DNA of 64,000 nucleotides, taken from Oscillospiraceae bacterium. Its GTDB lineage: Bacteria > Bacillota > Clostridia > Oscillospirales > Oscillospiraceae. Below the pieces are notes generated by a model, which had not been told where the DNA came from, searched no databases, and was given only the letters and a program-made list of their open reading frames with translations. A program made the translations under genes and the position numbers. Position 1 is the stretch's first letter. Every line of letters starts with the position of its first letter. This document shows, one piece after another, positions 7,156 through 15,432 of the stretch. The stretch spans positions 40,193 to 104,192 of the forward strand of contig SVLJ01000008.1 of the NCBI GenBank assembly GCA_015067995.1, given 5' to 3'.

Positions 7156-9378
7156 TTACAGTCCCATTTGCTCCCGGGCAACGGTGACGTTTCCTGCCTC
7201 CATGGCTTTCAGACGCTCAACGGCGGCCGACTGTTCATCGGGGCGGGCGGCGCGCTCCATGCAGCGGTCAATCATGCCGCACAGATTTTCCTCTGTCAGT
7301 GTGTCCAGATCTTCAAAGATTTCCTGACCAATGTAACGAAGGAAGGAGGATACCTTGGGATCGTAGACAACGCCGGCCAGTGGGACGCCCTGTCCTGCTG
7401 CAAAGACCAGCGCATGAAGCCGCATGGAAACAACGGCCTGCATACGGGACATGATGCCGATGAGGGTGTCTGTGCGGCCGTTGCTCTCCAGAAAATGGTG
7501 GGGCACGGTGAGGGTTCTGGCTGCAAGGGCGGCTGCGGAAGGGTCCTGATGACGCTCTACGGAGAGGAAGACTGGAGTGAGACCATAGGTGTGCCAGGCG
7601 TATTCAGCAGCCCGGGAAAACAGATGCGCTTTCTGATCAAAACCTCTCCACTGACGAAGCGTAAAGCAGATATACTTGCCGGATGGAGGGATGCCGGCAG
7701 CCAGCATGGCGCTGTCAACCACATCGGCGGAGGCAGGAGAAAGGATCAAAGCAGGGTCGGCAGTCAGCAGAACCGGAGGGGCAGTGACACCCATGGACTC
7801 CAGCTCCTTCCGGGAATCGGGTTCCCGGAGAGTGATGATATCGACATAGCGGTTCAGGATCCTTGCGGAGAGCCTGCGCAGGCTCTTTCGATTGACGGGA
7901 CCAATGCCGCAGCCGTACATCTGTACCCGACAGCCCAGCTTCTTGGCAGTACGAATGTTGTAGAGATAATACCACAGGGAGCGGCGGGAGGTGACATCCT
8001 GGATCAGAGAGCCACCGCCGTTGATATAAAGCCGTGCGTGCTTCATGGCACGACGCCATGCAAAGATGGCCGTGCGGCTCACGGAGGGGACGCGGTAGGC
8101 GAGACGGGTCTCCCGGGGGGTCTTGCTGATGACTGTGATAGGCAGGTGGGGATCAATGGAGCGCATCTGCTGCAGAATGGCCTGCAGGATGGCGTCATCG
8201 CCGGCGTTGCTGCGTCCATAAGCGCCGCAGATCACCACACCGTCCCGTTCCTGCTTAGGCCGTGCGTGACGGCGGACGATGTCCTCATAAATGCGCAGCT
8301 GCGTGTCCACGGTGTTTTGAAGGGAGAATTCCGTGCTGGCTTTTTTGTGAAGACGATGGCCGAGGGATATTCGCAGCTCGTCCTCCTGAGCCAGTCGGGT
8401 CAGGATCTTGCCCAGCGCGTGATGGTCGCCCGGCGTGAAGAGAAATCCGTTGACTTCGTGGTCAATGAGGTAAGGAATACCGCCAACGGAAGTTGCCACC
8501 GTGGCCAGATGCCAGCGGGCACCCTCCGTCAGGGCGTAGGGGAAGGTTTCCGACAAGCTGGTCAGCGCATTGATATCCAGCGCAGAATAGAAATCATCCA
8601 TGCTGCCGCTGATCCAGCCGGCAAAGCATACCGCATGTTCTACGCCCAGTTCCCGGGCAAGGGCGATCAGCTTTTCGCGCTCCTCGCCGTCTCCGGCGAT
8701 GACGAGCCGCAGCCGTGAACAGTTGGCATAGGCGGCGGCAAAGCCGCGGACCAGCGTGCTCATGTCCTTCACCGGATTCATGCGGGCTGCGATGCCTACC
8801 ACGACGCTGTTGTCATCCACATCCAGACCAAGACCGCGCAGATAATCCGATCGGTTGGCAACGTGGGCGCCGGGGGTGAAGTCAATGCCGTTATACAGCG
8901 GATAGAAGCGGTTCGGCGGGAAGTTCCGCGAGATCAGAAGATCCACCATGGCATCGGACACGCCGATATAGTAGTCCAGGCACCGCAGTGCCACCGCATT
9001 GATGGTGCCGAAGGTCAGATGACTGAAAGGACGGCCCATGTAGTCCAGCCGATAATCACTGTGGACGGTGGTGACTACAGGGATATCCAGAGACATCCGA
9101 AGCAATGCGCCCATCATGTTGGCGCGGGCACCGTGACAGTGGATGACCTGATAACCTTCCTCGCGGATCAGCGCAAGCAGCTGCTTGCGGACAGCGGGGA
9201 CCTTTCCGCTCATGATATCTGTTGGGATTCCCAGCGAGCGTGCTTCGTCGGCAAAGGGACCGTCGCGGAAACAGACCATGCGGGCAGTGATGGTTTTGTT
9301 GAGATTCTGCAGCAGGCTCAGCACATGGGTTTTTGCGCCGCCGGAGTCGCCGCCGCTGATCAGATGGATGACTTTCAT
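7156..9378 (-). CDS. csaB: Glycosyltransferase (GT4-like) fused to CsaB-type polysaccharide pyruvyl transferase
   Basis: 740 residues with two catalytic halves. Residues 1-365 form a GT-B glycosyltransferase: 'LISGGDSGGAKTHVLSLL' at the N-terminus, 'NGIDF', 'RMNPVKDM' and 'LSETFPYALTEG' in the nucleotide-sugar domain. Residues about 375-740 are a pyruvyl transferase, opening with 'VVICGAYGRSNAGDDAIL' and containing 'YINGGGSLIQD' and 'YGCGIGPVN'. Known: CsaB transfers pyruvate to a wall polysaccharide, the ligand of S-layer-homology domains. The fusion suggests one polypeptide adds a sugar and pyruvylates the same glycan. No SLH protein is in the window. A GAAAGGA site precedes the ATG; its promoter is at 9441-9469. 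Confidence 0.88.
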   Translation of the reverse strand: MKVIHLISGGDSGGAKTHVLSLLQNLNKTITARMVCFRDGPFADEARSLGIPTDIMSGKVPAVRKQLLALIREEGYQVIHCHGARANMMGALLRMSLDIPVVTTVHSDYRLDYMGRPFSHLTFGTINAVALRCLDYYIGVSDAMVDLLISRNFPPNRFYPLYNGIDFTPGAHVANRSDYLRGLGLDVDDNSVVVGIAARMNPVKDMSTLVRGFAAAYANCSRLRLVIAGDGEEREKLIALARELGVEHAVCFAGWISGSMDDFYSALDINALTSLSETFPYALTEGARWHLATVATSVGGIPYLIDHEVNGFLFTPGDHHALGKILTRLAQEDELRISLGHRLHKKASTEFSLQNTVDTQLRIYEDIVRRHARPKQERDGVVICGAYGRSNAGDDAILQAILQQMRSIDPHLPITVISKTPRETRLAYRVPSVSRTAIFAWRRAMKHARLYINGGGSLIQDVTSRRSLWYYLYNIRTAKKLGCRVQMYGCGIGPVNRKSLRRLSARILNRYVDIITLREPDSRKELESMGVTAPPVLLTADPALILSPASADVVDSAMLAAGIPPSGKYICFTLRQWRGFDQKAHLFSRAAEYAWHTYGLTPVFLSVERHQDPSAAALAARTLTVPHHFLESNGRTDTLIGIMSRMQAVVSMRLHALVFAAGQGVPLAGVVYDPKVSSFLRYIGQEIFEDLDTLTEENLCGMIDRCMERAARPDEQSAAVERLKAMEAGNVTVAREQMGL

Positions 9379-9421
9379 GGCCGATTCCTTTCTCTCGCAT
9401 GTTGGGAGACTGAAATTCCTC

Positions 9422-9450
9422 TTGTAGAATGATGAAAAATATTATACAAT
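9422..9450 (+). promoter_or_regulatory. Possible sigma-A promoter for the DUF4330 gene
   Basis: TTGTAG and TACAAT with a 17-nt spacer. It overlaps the oppositely oriented promoter at 9441-9469, so the two divergent genes may compete for polymerase. Confidence 0.45.
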
Positions 9451-9469
9451 AAATCAGGTATATGCGCAA
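9441..9469 (-). promoter_or_regulatory. Sigma-A promoter of the csaB fusion gene
   Basis: On the minus strand TTGCGC is followed after 17 nt by a perfect TATAAT, giving a 5' leader of roughly 55 nt before the ATG at 9378. Confidence 0.7.
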
Positions 9470-9517
9470 GCACTGACTGATGATAACAGTATGCCCTTTT
9501 ACAAAAGGAGATCCGAT

Positions 9518-10507
9518 ATGGAAAAGAAAACGCTGAAGGAAAAGCTGAAGAAAATCAATATCATCGACCTGATAGCGGTGGTGCTCATCGTGCTGGTGGC
9601 CCTGGTGGTTCTGTGGAAGGTGGCAGACAAGATTTTGCCCTTTGACAAAGATCCTGGTACCGCGTCCAGCAGTACGGTCGGCGCAACATCCCAGACGCCT
9701 GCGGGCAGTGGCGCGGCATCTTCCAGCGGCGAGAAGGAAGATCCCATGGTCTATGTGACCTTCACCGTGCGTGCGGAAAACAAGCCGGCGGCAATGTATG
9801 AAAAGGTGCAGGAGCATATCCCCAGTCAGCTGATGATGAGCGGTGTTCTGTATGACGGCTGGGTGGTCGGTGTGGAGAAGGAGCCGGTTCTCGTGCTGGC
9901 ATCTGACGGAACATGGGTGGAAGACCCCAAGCATGTGAATCTGCTGTTTACCGTAGAGGCTACCGTGCCCCGTACCGCGATCATGACCACGCTGGTGGGT
10001 ACGCAGGAGGTACGGATCGGCGATCCCGGCTATGACCTGAATACCGAGTATCTGGAGTTCCGGGATACCACTGTGGTGGATGTGAAGTGGGAGGACTGGG
10101 ACTTCGGTGCGGATCGCAAGGAAACCAATAAGGAAAAACTGGAAAAGAAGGGACTTCAGCCCATTACCTATGTTGTCCGTGCGGAGAACAGACCGGCGGC
10201 ACTGTATGAAAACGTGAAGGAGTATATCCCCAGCCAGCTGATGGCTTCCGGTGCGCTGCAATACGGTTGGGTGGTCGGCGTAGAGAAGGAGCCTGTTATG
10301 GTGCTGACGGCCGGCGGCGAATGGGTGGAAGACCCCGCGCACGTGACACTTCTGTTCACCGTGGAGGCCTATGTGCCCCGCACCGATGTGAAGACCACGC
10401 TGGTGGGTACGCAGGAGGTCCGCATTGGCCGTCCGCAGTATACCCTGAAAACAGAGTATCTGGAGATCCGGAATACCACCGTAGTGGATATTGATTGGGG
10501 ACGCTGA
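9518..10507 (+). CDS. DUF4330-like membrane-anchored protein with internal duplication
   Basis: 329 residues from the ATG at 9518, chosen over 9491 because AAAAGGAG lies at 9503-9510. A short cytoplasmic start and 'IDLIAVVLIVLVALVVLWKV' form one signal-anchor helix. A Ser/Ala/Gly linker leads to two extracytoplasmic copies of one module. Copy 1 begins near residue 78 ('VTFTVRAENKPAAMYEKV') and copy 2 near 216 ('TYVVRAENRPAALYENV'). Both contain 'YGWVVGVEKEP' or a near match and 'TTLVGTQEVRIG'. The helix plus module resembles DUF4330 proteins, which often sit near cell-envelope glycan genes; here it is divergent from csaB. No catalytic motif is apparent. Role unknown. Confidence 0.7.
   Translation: MEKKTLKEKLKKINIIDLIAVVLIVLVALVVLWKVADKILPFDKDPGTASSSTVGATSQTPAGSGAASSSGEKEDPMVYVTFTVRAENKPAAMYEKVQEHIPSQLMMSGVLYDGWVVGVEKEPVLVLASDGTWVEDPKHVNLLFTVEATVPRTAIMTTLVGTQEVRIGDPGYDLNTEYLEFRDTTVVDVKWEDWDFGADRKETNKEKLEKKGLQPITYVVRAENRPAALYENVKEYIPSQLMASGALQYGWVVGVEKEPVMVLTAGGEWVEDPAHVTLLFTVEAYVPRTDVKTTLVGTQEVRIGRPQYTLKTEYLEIRNTTVVDIDWGR
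9751..10504 (+). repeat. Tandem duplication of a module of about 415 bp inside the DUF4330 gene
   Basis: The segments starting near 9751 and 10166 align over most of their length at both protein and DNA level, for example CTGGGTGGTCGG and CACGCTGGTGGGTACGCAGG recur at the same offsets. Similarity at silent positions suggests a fairly recent event. Confidence 0.8.
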
Positions 10508-10536
10508 GTCTTTCTGCTGACGACGGAAACTGAATC

Positions 10537-10570
10537 ACAGGGCGGGCGCTGCGGCGCCTGCCCTGTTTGA
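10537..10570 (+). terminator. Probable terminator after the DUF4330 gene
   Basis: Stem ACAGGGC-GGCGC pairing with GCGCC-GCCCTGT, loop TGCG, then only a short TTT. Strong stem, weak T-tract. Confidence 0.5.
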
Positions 10571-10610
10571 CAAAACGGCTGGAAATTCACGAAACACAGA
10601 CCGGTTTCCC

Positions 10611-10639
10611 TTGCGCTTTGCGGGAGGGTGCTTTATAAT
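10611..10639 (+). promoter_or_regulatory. Promoter of the transketolase operon
   Basis: TTGCGC, a 17-nt spacer and a perfect TATAAT, leaving a leader of about 60 nt before the ATG at 10707. Confidence 0.72.
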
Positions 10640-10706
10640 GATTATGTGAAACGCTTCGGCGGCATCTGACGCCGCCGGTCAAATACCAAACGAAAGGGAG
10701 AACCTC

Positions 10707-11552
10707 ATGACAGCCAACGATAAAAAGCAGTTGATGACCATGGCCTGTAAGGTTCGTATGGGCGTTGTTACCGGCACCCACGCAGCCAAGGCAGGTCACC
10801 CCGGCGGCAGCCTGTCTGCTGCAGATGTGTTTACCTATCTCTATGCCAAGGAACTGAATGTAGATCCTGCCAATCCCAAGTGGGAGGATCGTGACCGCTT
10901 CGTTCTTTCCAAAGGCCACACCGCTCCCGGCCTGTATGCCGCTCTGGCACAGCGCGGATTCTTCCCCGAAAGCGACCTGCTGACCCTGCGTCATATCGGA
11001 AGCCATCTGCAGGGCCATCCCAACATGAACCTGACTCCCGGTGTGGATATGTCCACCGGTTCTCTGGGCCAGGGCATTTCTGCCGCAGCCGGTATGGCTC
11101 TGGCAGCCAAGCACACCGGCAAGACCGCCCGCGTCTATGCTCTGCTGGGCGACGGCGAGATTCAGGAAGGTCAGGTGTGGGAGGCCTGCATGTTTGCGGC
11201 CCACTATAAGCTGGATAACTTCTGCATCATCGTGGACAACAACGGTCTGCAGATCGATGGCCGCGTGGCAGACGTCATGAGTCCCTATCCCATCCCTGAA
11301 AAGCTGGAGGCATTCGGCTTCGCTGTGAAGCAGATCGACGGCCATGACTTTGATCAGATCGAGGCAGCCTTCGCACAGGCTAAAGAGACCAAGGGCAAGC
11401 CTTTTGCTATCGTCATGAAGACCACCAAGGGCAAGGGCGTCAGCTTCATGGAGGACAACGCCGGTTGGCACGGCAAGGCTCCCAACGATGAAGAGTACGC
11501 AAAGGCAATGGCCGAGCTGACCGCTCAGCTGGCAGAAGTGGAGGCGATGTAA
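10707..11552 (+). CDS. Transketolase, N-terminal (thiamine diphosphate-binding) subunit
   Basis: 281 residues; GAAAGGGAG precedes the ATG. The thiamine diphosphate signature is seen as 'GDGEIQEGQVWEACMFA' through 'VDNNGLQIDG'. 'GHPGGSLSAADVF' and 'SKGHTAPGLYAAL' are active-site regions of transketolase. The chain covers only the first domain; the next gene, starting directly after the stop, supplies the other two. The pair transfers two-carbon units between sugar phosphates in the non-oxidative pentose phosphate pathway. Split transketolases are common in Clostridia and archaea. Codon choice resembles that of the ribosomal genes, suggesting strong expression. Confidence 0.95.
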   Translation: MTANDKKQLMTMACKVRMGVVTGTHAAKAGHPGGSLSAADVFTYLYAKELNVDPANPKWEDRDRFVLSKGHTAPGLYAALAQRGFFPESDLLTLRHIGSHLQGHPNMNLTPGVDMSTGSLGQGISAAAGMALAAKHTGKTARVYALLGDGEIQEGQVWEACMFAAHYKLDNFCIIVDNNGLQIDGRVADVMSPYPIPEKLEAFGFAVKQIDGHDFDQIEAAFAQAKETKGKPFAIVMKTTKGKGVSFMEDNAGWHGKAPNDEEYAKAMAELTAQLAEVEAM

Positions 11553-12497
11553 ATGGCAGATGTGAAGAAGATCGCGACCCGCGACAGCTATGGCGCTGCT
11601 CTCAAGGAGCTGGCCGCACAGCATGACGATCTGATCGTCTTTGACGCAGACCTGGCCGGTGCTACCAAGACCGGCGTGTTCAAGAGCGCATATCCTGAGC
11701 GTCACTTCAACTGCGGCATTGCCGAGGGCAATATGATCGCAGTGGCCGCAGGCGCTTCCACCATGGGACTTGTTCCCTTCGCATCCACCTTCGCCATGTT
11801 CGCCGCAGGCCGCGGCTTTGAGCAGATTCGCAACTCCATCGGCTATCCCCACCTGAACGTGAAGATCGGCGCTACCCACGGCGGCATCTCCGTTGGTGAG
11901 GACGGCGCTTCCCACCAGTGCTGCGAGGACTTCGCCCTGATGCGTTCCATCCCCGGCATGGTGGTCATGTCTCCCTCTGATGATGTGGAGGCCCGCGCCG
12001 CTGTGAAGGCTGCTTACGAGCATGACGGCCCTGTGTATCTGCGCTTTGGCCGTCTGGCTGTGCCTGTGATCCACGAGGAAGAGGGGTTCGAGTTCCAGAT
12101 CGGCAAGGGCGAAGTCTTGCAGGACGGCACCGATGTTGCCATCATTGCCAACGGCCTGCTGGTGGCCGAGGCCGTGGAGGCCGGAAAGGCTCTGGCTGAG
12201 GCTGGCATCTCCGCCCGCATCATCAACATGGCTACCATCAAGCCTCTGGACGAGGAACTGGTGCTGAGGGCTGCCAAGGAATGCGGCAAGATCATCACCT
12301 GTGAGGAGCACAGCATCATCGGCGGTCTGGGCGAGGCTGTGTGCGCCTGCGTCAGCGAGAAGTGCCCCGTGCCCGTGCGCCGCATTGGCGTTAACGACGA
12401 GTTCGGTCATTCCGGACCCGCCGTGGCTCTGCTGAAGCAGTTTGGCCTGTGCGCCGAGCACATCGTGGAAGTGGCCAAGGAATTCTGCGGCAAGTAA
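11553..12497 (+). CDS. Transketolase, C-terminal (pyrimidine-binding) subunit
   Basis: 314 residues, beginning immediately after the TAA of the N-terminal subunit. Its ribosome-binding site (GGAGG) lies inside the end of that gene. Visible: the pyrimidine-domain region 'FNCGIAEGNMIAVAAGAS', 'GATHGGISVGEDGASHQ', and a C-terminal transketolase domain from about residue 190 ('VLQDGTDVAIIANGLLV'). It pairs with the upstream subunit to make the active site at the dimer interface. A strong terminator follows, so the operon has two genes. Confidence 0.95.
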   Translation: MADVKKIATRDSYGAALKELAAQHDDLIVFDADLAGATKTGVFKSAYPERHFNCGIAEGNMIAVAAGASTMGLVPFASTFAMFAAGRGFEQIRNSIGYPHLNVKIGATHGGISVGEDGASHQCCEDFALMRSIPGMVVMSPSDDVEARAAVKAAYEHDGPVYLRFGRLAVPVIHEEEGFEFQIGKGEVLQDGTDVAIIANGLLVAEAVEAGKALAEAGISARIINMATIKPLDEELVLRAAKECGKIITCEEHSIIGGLGEAVCACVSEKCPVPVRRIGVNDEFGHSGPAVALLKQFGLCAEHIVEVAKEFCGK

Positions 12498-12513
12498 GAT
12501 ATCTCCAAAAACG

Positions 12514-12549
12514 AAACGGTACCGGCGAAAAAAGCCGGTACCGTTTTTT
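12514..12549. terminator. Rho-independent terminator after transketolase
   Basis: A perfect 13-bp stem (AAACGGTACCGGC / GCCGGTACCGTTT) with a GAAAAAA loop and T-run. It lies between convergent genes and may also end the LysR transcript from the other side. Confidence 0.9.
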
Positions 12550-12554
12550 GTGTG

Positions 12555-13478
12555 CTATCGGACAGCCTGACAGATCAGCTCAATAAACTCAGCCGCAGCA
12601 GGAGAGAGCGATTGGCCGCTTGGATGTATGAACCCAAACTCAAAGGAAAACGGGGCGTCCTGTATGAGGAGGTGACGGATCACAGAGTCGTATGGTTTTT
12701 TCTGATAGGCGCTTTTGTTCATGGTGGCAATATAATAGGCATTTGTTTCCCGAAGTATTTCCGGAATCTGCTTCTGGCTGTCGGCGTATATGCACTCGCG
12801 GCAGTGGAAGATCCTCGAGATCTCATTATCTATCTGTTGAAACAAAGGGTGCTCTTTCCGGGATGAAACTCTGGTAAGCGGCTGCAGATCCCCAACAGAA
12901 ATACTATCCTGCGGATGATCGCACAGTGGGGAGGAGGGACCGAACAAAACATGCGCCTGCTCATGCGACAGAACGGAATACTCCAGACCGTGGCTGGTGA
13001 TCAGCGCCAGCCACTCTGTTTTCAGAATGGATGGCATGGCCAGAACGCCAAGCTCAGAAATGCCTTGGGAAACATCTTCGATGATCCGGCACTGAGAATC
13101 GTTGCGGTAACAGAACTCGGCGTTTTTGTCGCGGTATTTGCCGTATAGCTGATGAAAAATGCGGTTGATAAACAAGATATGGGAAACGGAAACGTTTAGC
13201 TTCTCGCCGGGGAAAAACATGCCGGAGGCCTGAGCTGCGGTGAGGATCTTCTGGTGCGCGTTGAGAATATCTGCTCCGTGCCGGACAAAGCTGTGTCCGA
13301 AATCCGTAAGCGCGATCCCACCGGGACTGCGTACAAAGATTGTTTGCTGCAGTTCCTGCTCCACAGCGTGGATGGAACTGCTGAGGGTGCTCTGTGCCAA
13401 ATACAGCTCCTGCGCTGCTTTGTTGATAGAACCGGCGCGGTATACCGCGATCACCTGCTGTATCTGTTCGATCTTCAT
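12555..13478 (-). CDS. LysR-family transcriptional regulator
   Basis: 307 residues; GAAGGAG precedes the ATG at 13478. The N-terminal winged helix-turn-helix is clear ('VYRAGSINKAAQELYLAQSTLSSSIHAVEQEL'), followed by a linker helix and a periplasmic-binding-like effector domain from about residue 90. It is divergent from the amidohydrolase at 13701 across a 222-bp spacer with two palindromes, the usual arrangement for a LysR protein controlling its neighbour. The effector is unknown; by context it could be an N-acyl amino acid or a related compound. Confidence 0.92.
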   Translation of the reverse strand: MKIEQIQQVIAVYRAGSINKAAQELYLAQSTLSSSIHAVEQELQQTIFVRSPGGIALTDFGHSFVRHGADILNAHQKILTAAQASGMFFPGEKLNVSVSHILFINRIFHQLYGKYRDKNAEFCYRNDSQCRIIEDVSQGISELGVLAMPSILKTEWLALITSHGLEYSVLSHEQAHVLFGPSSPLCDHPQDSISVGDLQPLTRVSSRKEHPLFQQIDNEISRIFHCRECIYADSQKQIPEILRETNAYYIATMNKSAYQKKPYDSVIRHLLIQDAPFSFEFGFIHPSGQSLSPAAAEFIELICQAVR

Positions 13479-13542
13479 GCGATCTTCTCCTTCCGGTGAA
13501 TGTGGTCTGCACTCATTTTACTCCATCAGGCGTGTTGTTGGC

Positions 13543-13609
13543 TACCGGAATTTTCGGTAACAGGATGCGAAATATTGAATACGCTGCCGCAGCGTATCCG
13601 TGCTATAGT
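13543..13609 (+). promoter_or_regulatory. LysR-type operators and promoter of the amidohydrolase gene
   Basis: Two dyads: an imperfect 17-bp one at 13543-13559 (TACCGGAATTTTCGGTA) and a perfect 19-bp one at 13579-13597 (ATACGCTGCCGCAGCGTAT). A -10 box TATAGT is at 13604-13609 and no good -35 is visible. With a start near 13616 the dyads centre near -65 and -28, matching the recognition and activation sites of LysR promoters. Confidence 0.65.
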
Positions 13610-13700
13610 GAACATGTGGAACACAGATGTATATTTTGACTGTGGTGACCGGATTGCTGCGAGAGAAATGGACGTAAGCTGTGAAAGGAAGTAGATAATT

Positions 13701-15290
13701 ATGATGGACCTTGTTATTCGAAAAGCTATGATTTATGACGGCAGCGGTGAAGCTGCCTTTTCCGCGGATGTTGCCGTGAAGGACGGTGTTATCGCCGCTG
13801 TCGGCGAAGTACCCGGGCGGGGAAAGGTGGAGATTGACGCTGTCGGACTGTCACTGGCTCCGGGGTTTATTGATGCCCATACCCATTCCGAATGCCATGT
13901 GTTTCAGGATCCTGCCCGCCTGTGCAAGCTGCGGCAGGGCGTCACCACGGAGGTCGCCGGACAGTGTGGCTGGTCCTTTGGCCCGGCGGATGAAAACGCC
14001 CCGCAGGAATTCCGCGATTATCTGGCTGCCGTCAAAAACAGCGGTCGACCCATGCCGCTGTATACCACCGCATCCGCACTGTTTGACGCAACAGCCGCCA
14101 TGAAGCCCGGTGCTCATCAAATTTCCTTCGTGGGTCACCATGTGCTCCGTGGCTCTGTGGTAGGTATGGAGGACCGGCCTGCCACAGCGGAGGAACTGGA
14201 ACGGATGAAGGAACTGCTGGAAGGCGCCATGCGGGACGGCGCGCTGGGCATGTCTTCCGGACTGGTATACGCCCCCGGAATCTACAGCACCACGGAGGAA
14301 CTCATTGAGCTGGCCAAGGTGGTTGCCAGATACGACGGTATCTACACCACCCACATGCGCAACGAGGCCGACGGATTGCTGGCCGCGGTGGAGGAGACCA
14401 TCCGCATCGCCAGAGAGGCGAAGGTGCGGACAAACATTTCCCACATGAAGGTGATGTACCAGAAAAACCGCCCCTTACTGGATGAGGCGCTGCGCCGCAT
14501 CGAAGAGGCCAATGCGGAAGGTGCGGACATTTTCTTTGATGTCTATCCCTACGCGGCCGCGTCGGCCACACTGCTGTCCACTCTGCCGCCCAGCTATCTG
14601 ACCCGGGGCGTGGACTGGCTGGCAGAGGAACTGAGTACCCCGGAAGGCGTGGCAAAGCTGGAAAAGGCCATTATGGAACCCACGGAAGCATGGGAAAACC
14701 CGCTGCTGAACGCCGGCTTTGATCACGACATGATCGTAGATGCACCCATGACCCCGGAGGCGGAGGGCAAGCTCATTTCCGATTATGCCCGGGAGCGGGG
14801 GATGCGGGACATCGAGGGCTATGCGGAGCTCATCGTGAAAAACCGCGGCGCCGTGCGTGACATCCGCTTCCTCATGGACGAGGAAGATCTGGTGCGGCTG
14901 TACCGGCATCCCCTGTGCGTTCTGGGAACGGACGGCCTCTATACTGGCGGCACGACTCTCTCGCATCCCAGAGGATTTGCATCGTTCCCGCGCTTTCTGG
15001 GGCGGTTTATCCGGGAGAAGCAGATCCTCTCTCGGGAGGAAGGTGTTCGCCGGATCACTGGACTGCCTGCAGATCGTTACGGCTTGAGGACCAAGGGATA
15101 TATTCGCACGGGATACGACGCCGATCTGGTTCTGTTTGACTTTGAGAAGATTCTGGATCGTGCTACCTATGCCGACCCCTTCCTGCCCAACGAGGGTGTG
15201 GAAATGGTGTTTGTCAGCGGACAGGCGGCAGTGGTGCGCAATCACCCCACCGGCGTTTGCAACGGCAAGGTCTATCGGCGGGGAGACTGA
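13701..15290 (+). CDS. D-aminoacylase-type amidohydrolase (N-acyl-D-amino-acid deacylase family)
   Basis: 529 residues; GAAAGGAAG lies upstream of ATGATG, so the start could be 13701 or 13704. Amidohydrolase features: an N-terminal beta domain ('VIRKAMIYDGSGEAAF'), the metal-binding 'GFIDAHTHSECH', further His motifs ('FVGHHVLRG', 'YTTHMRNEADG', 'ISHMKVM') and a late Asp in 'VLGTDGLYTG'. 'GQCGWSFGP' is typical of D-aminoacylases and N-acyl-D-Glu/Asp deacylases. It probably hydrolyses an N-acyl amino acid or a dihydroorotase-like substrate in the cytoplasm; no signal peptide is seen. Control by the divergent LysR gene is likely. Exact substrate unknown. Confidence 0.85.
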   Translation: MMDLVIRKAMIYDGSGEAAFSADVAVKDGVIAAVGEVPGRGKVEIDAVGLSLAPGFIDAHTHSECHVFQDPARLCKLRQGVTTEVAGQCGWSFGPADENAPQEFRDYLAAVKNSGRPMPLYTTASALFDATAAMKPGAHQISFVGHHVLRGSVVGMEDRPATAEELERMKELLEGAMRDGALGMSSGLVYAPGIYSTTEELIELAKVVARYDGIYTTHMRNEADGLLAAVEETIRIAREAKVRTNISHMKVMYQKNRPLLDEALRRIEEANAEGADIFFDVYPYAAASATLLSTLPPSYLTRGVDWLAEELSTPEGVAKLEKAIMEPTEAWENPLLNAGFDHDMIVDAPMTPEAEGKLISDYARERGMRDIEGYAELIVKNRGAVRDIRFLMDEEDLVRLYRHPLCVLGTDGLYTGGTTLSHPRGFASFPRFLGRFIREKQILSREEGVRRITGLPADRYGLRTKGYIRTGYDADLVLFDFEKILDRATYADPFLPNEGVEMVFVSGQAAVVRNHPTGVCNGKVYRRGD

Positions 15291-15330
15291 GGCATCTCCT
15301 GTTTCCTGTGAAATGCACATATAAACAAGG

Positions 15331-15373
15331 AGGCAGACAGCATGGCGTTTTTCCGTGCTGTCTGCCTTTTTTC
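15331..15373 (+). terminator. Rho-independent terminator after the amidohydrolase
   Basis: A 12-bp stem (AGGCAGACAGCA / TGCTGTCTGCCT) followed by TTTTTTC. The left arm is preceded by AAACA, so function from the minus strand is possible but weaker. Confidence 0.9.
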
Positions 15374-15432
15374 TGAATGATATCGGACGAGGAAATGCTG
15401 TCGTGCGCATTCGCGGTCTTGCAGCCAGAACG

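Noticed and set aside
13500-13694. 64-aa plus-strand ORF between the LysR gene and the amidohydrolase
   Set aside because: It covers the two palindromes and -10 box, has no ribosome-binding site and encodes nothing recognisable.
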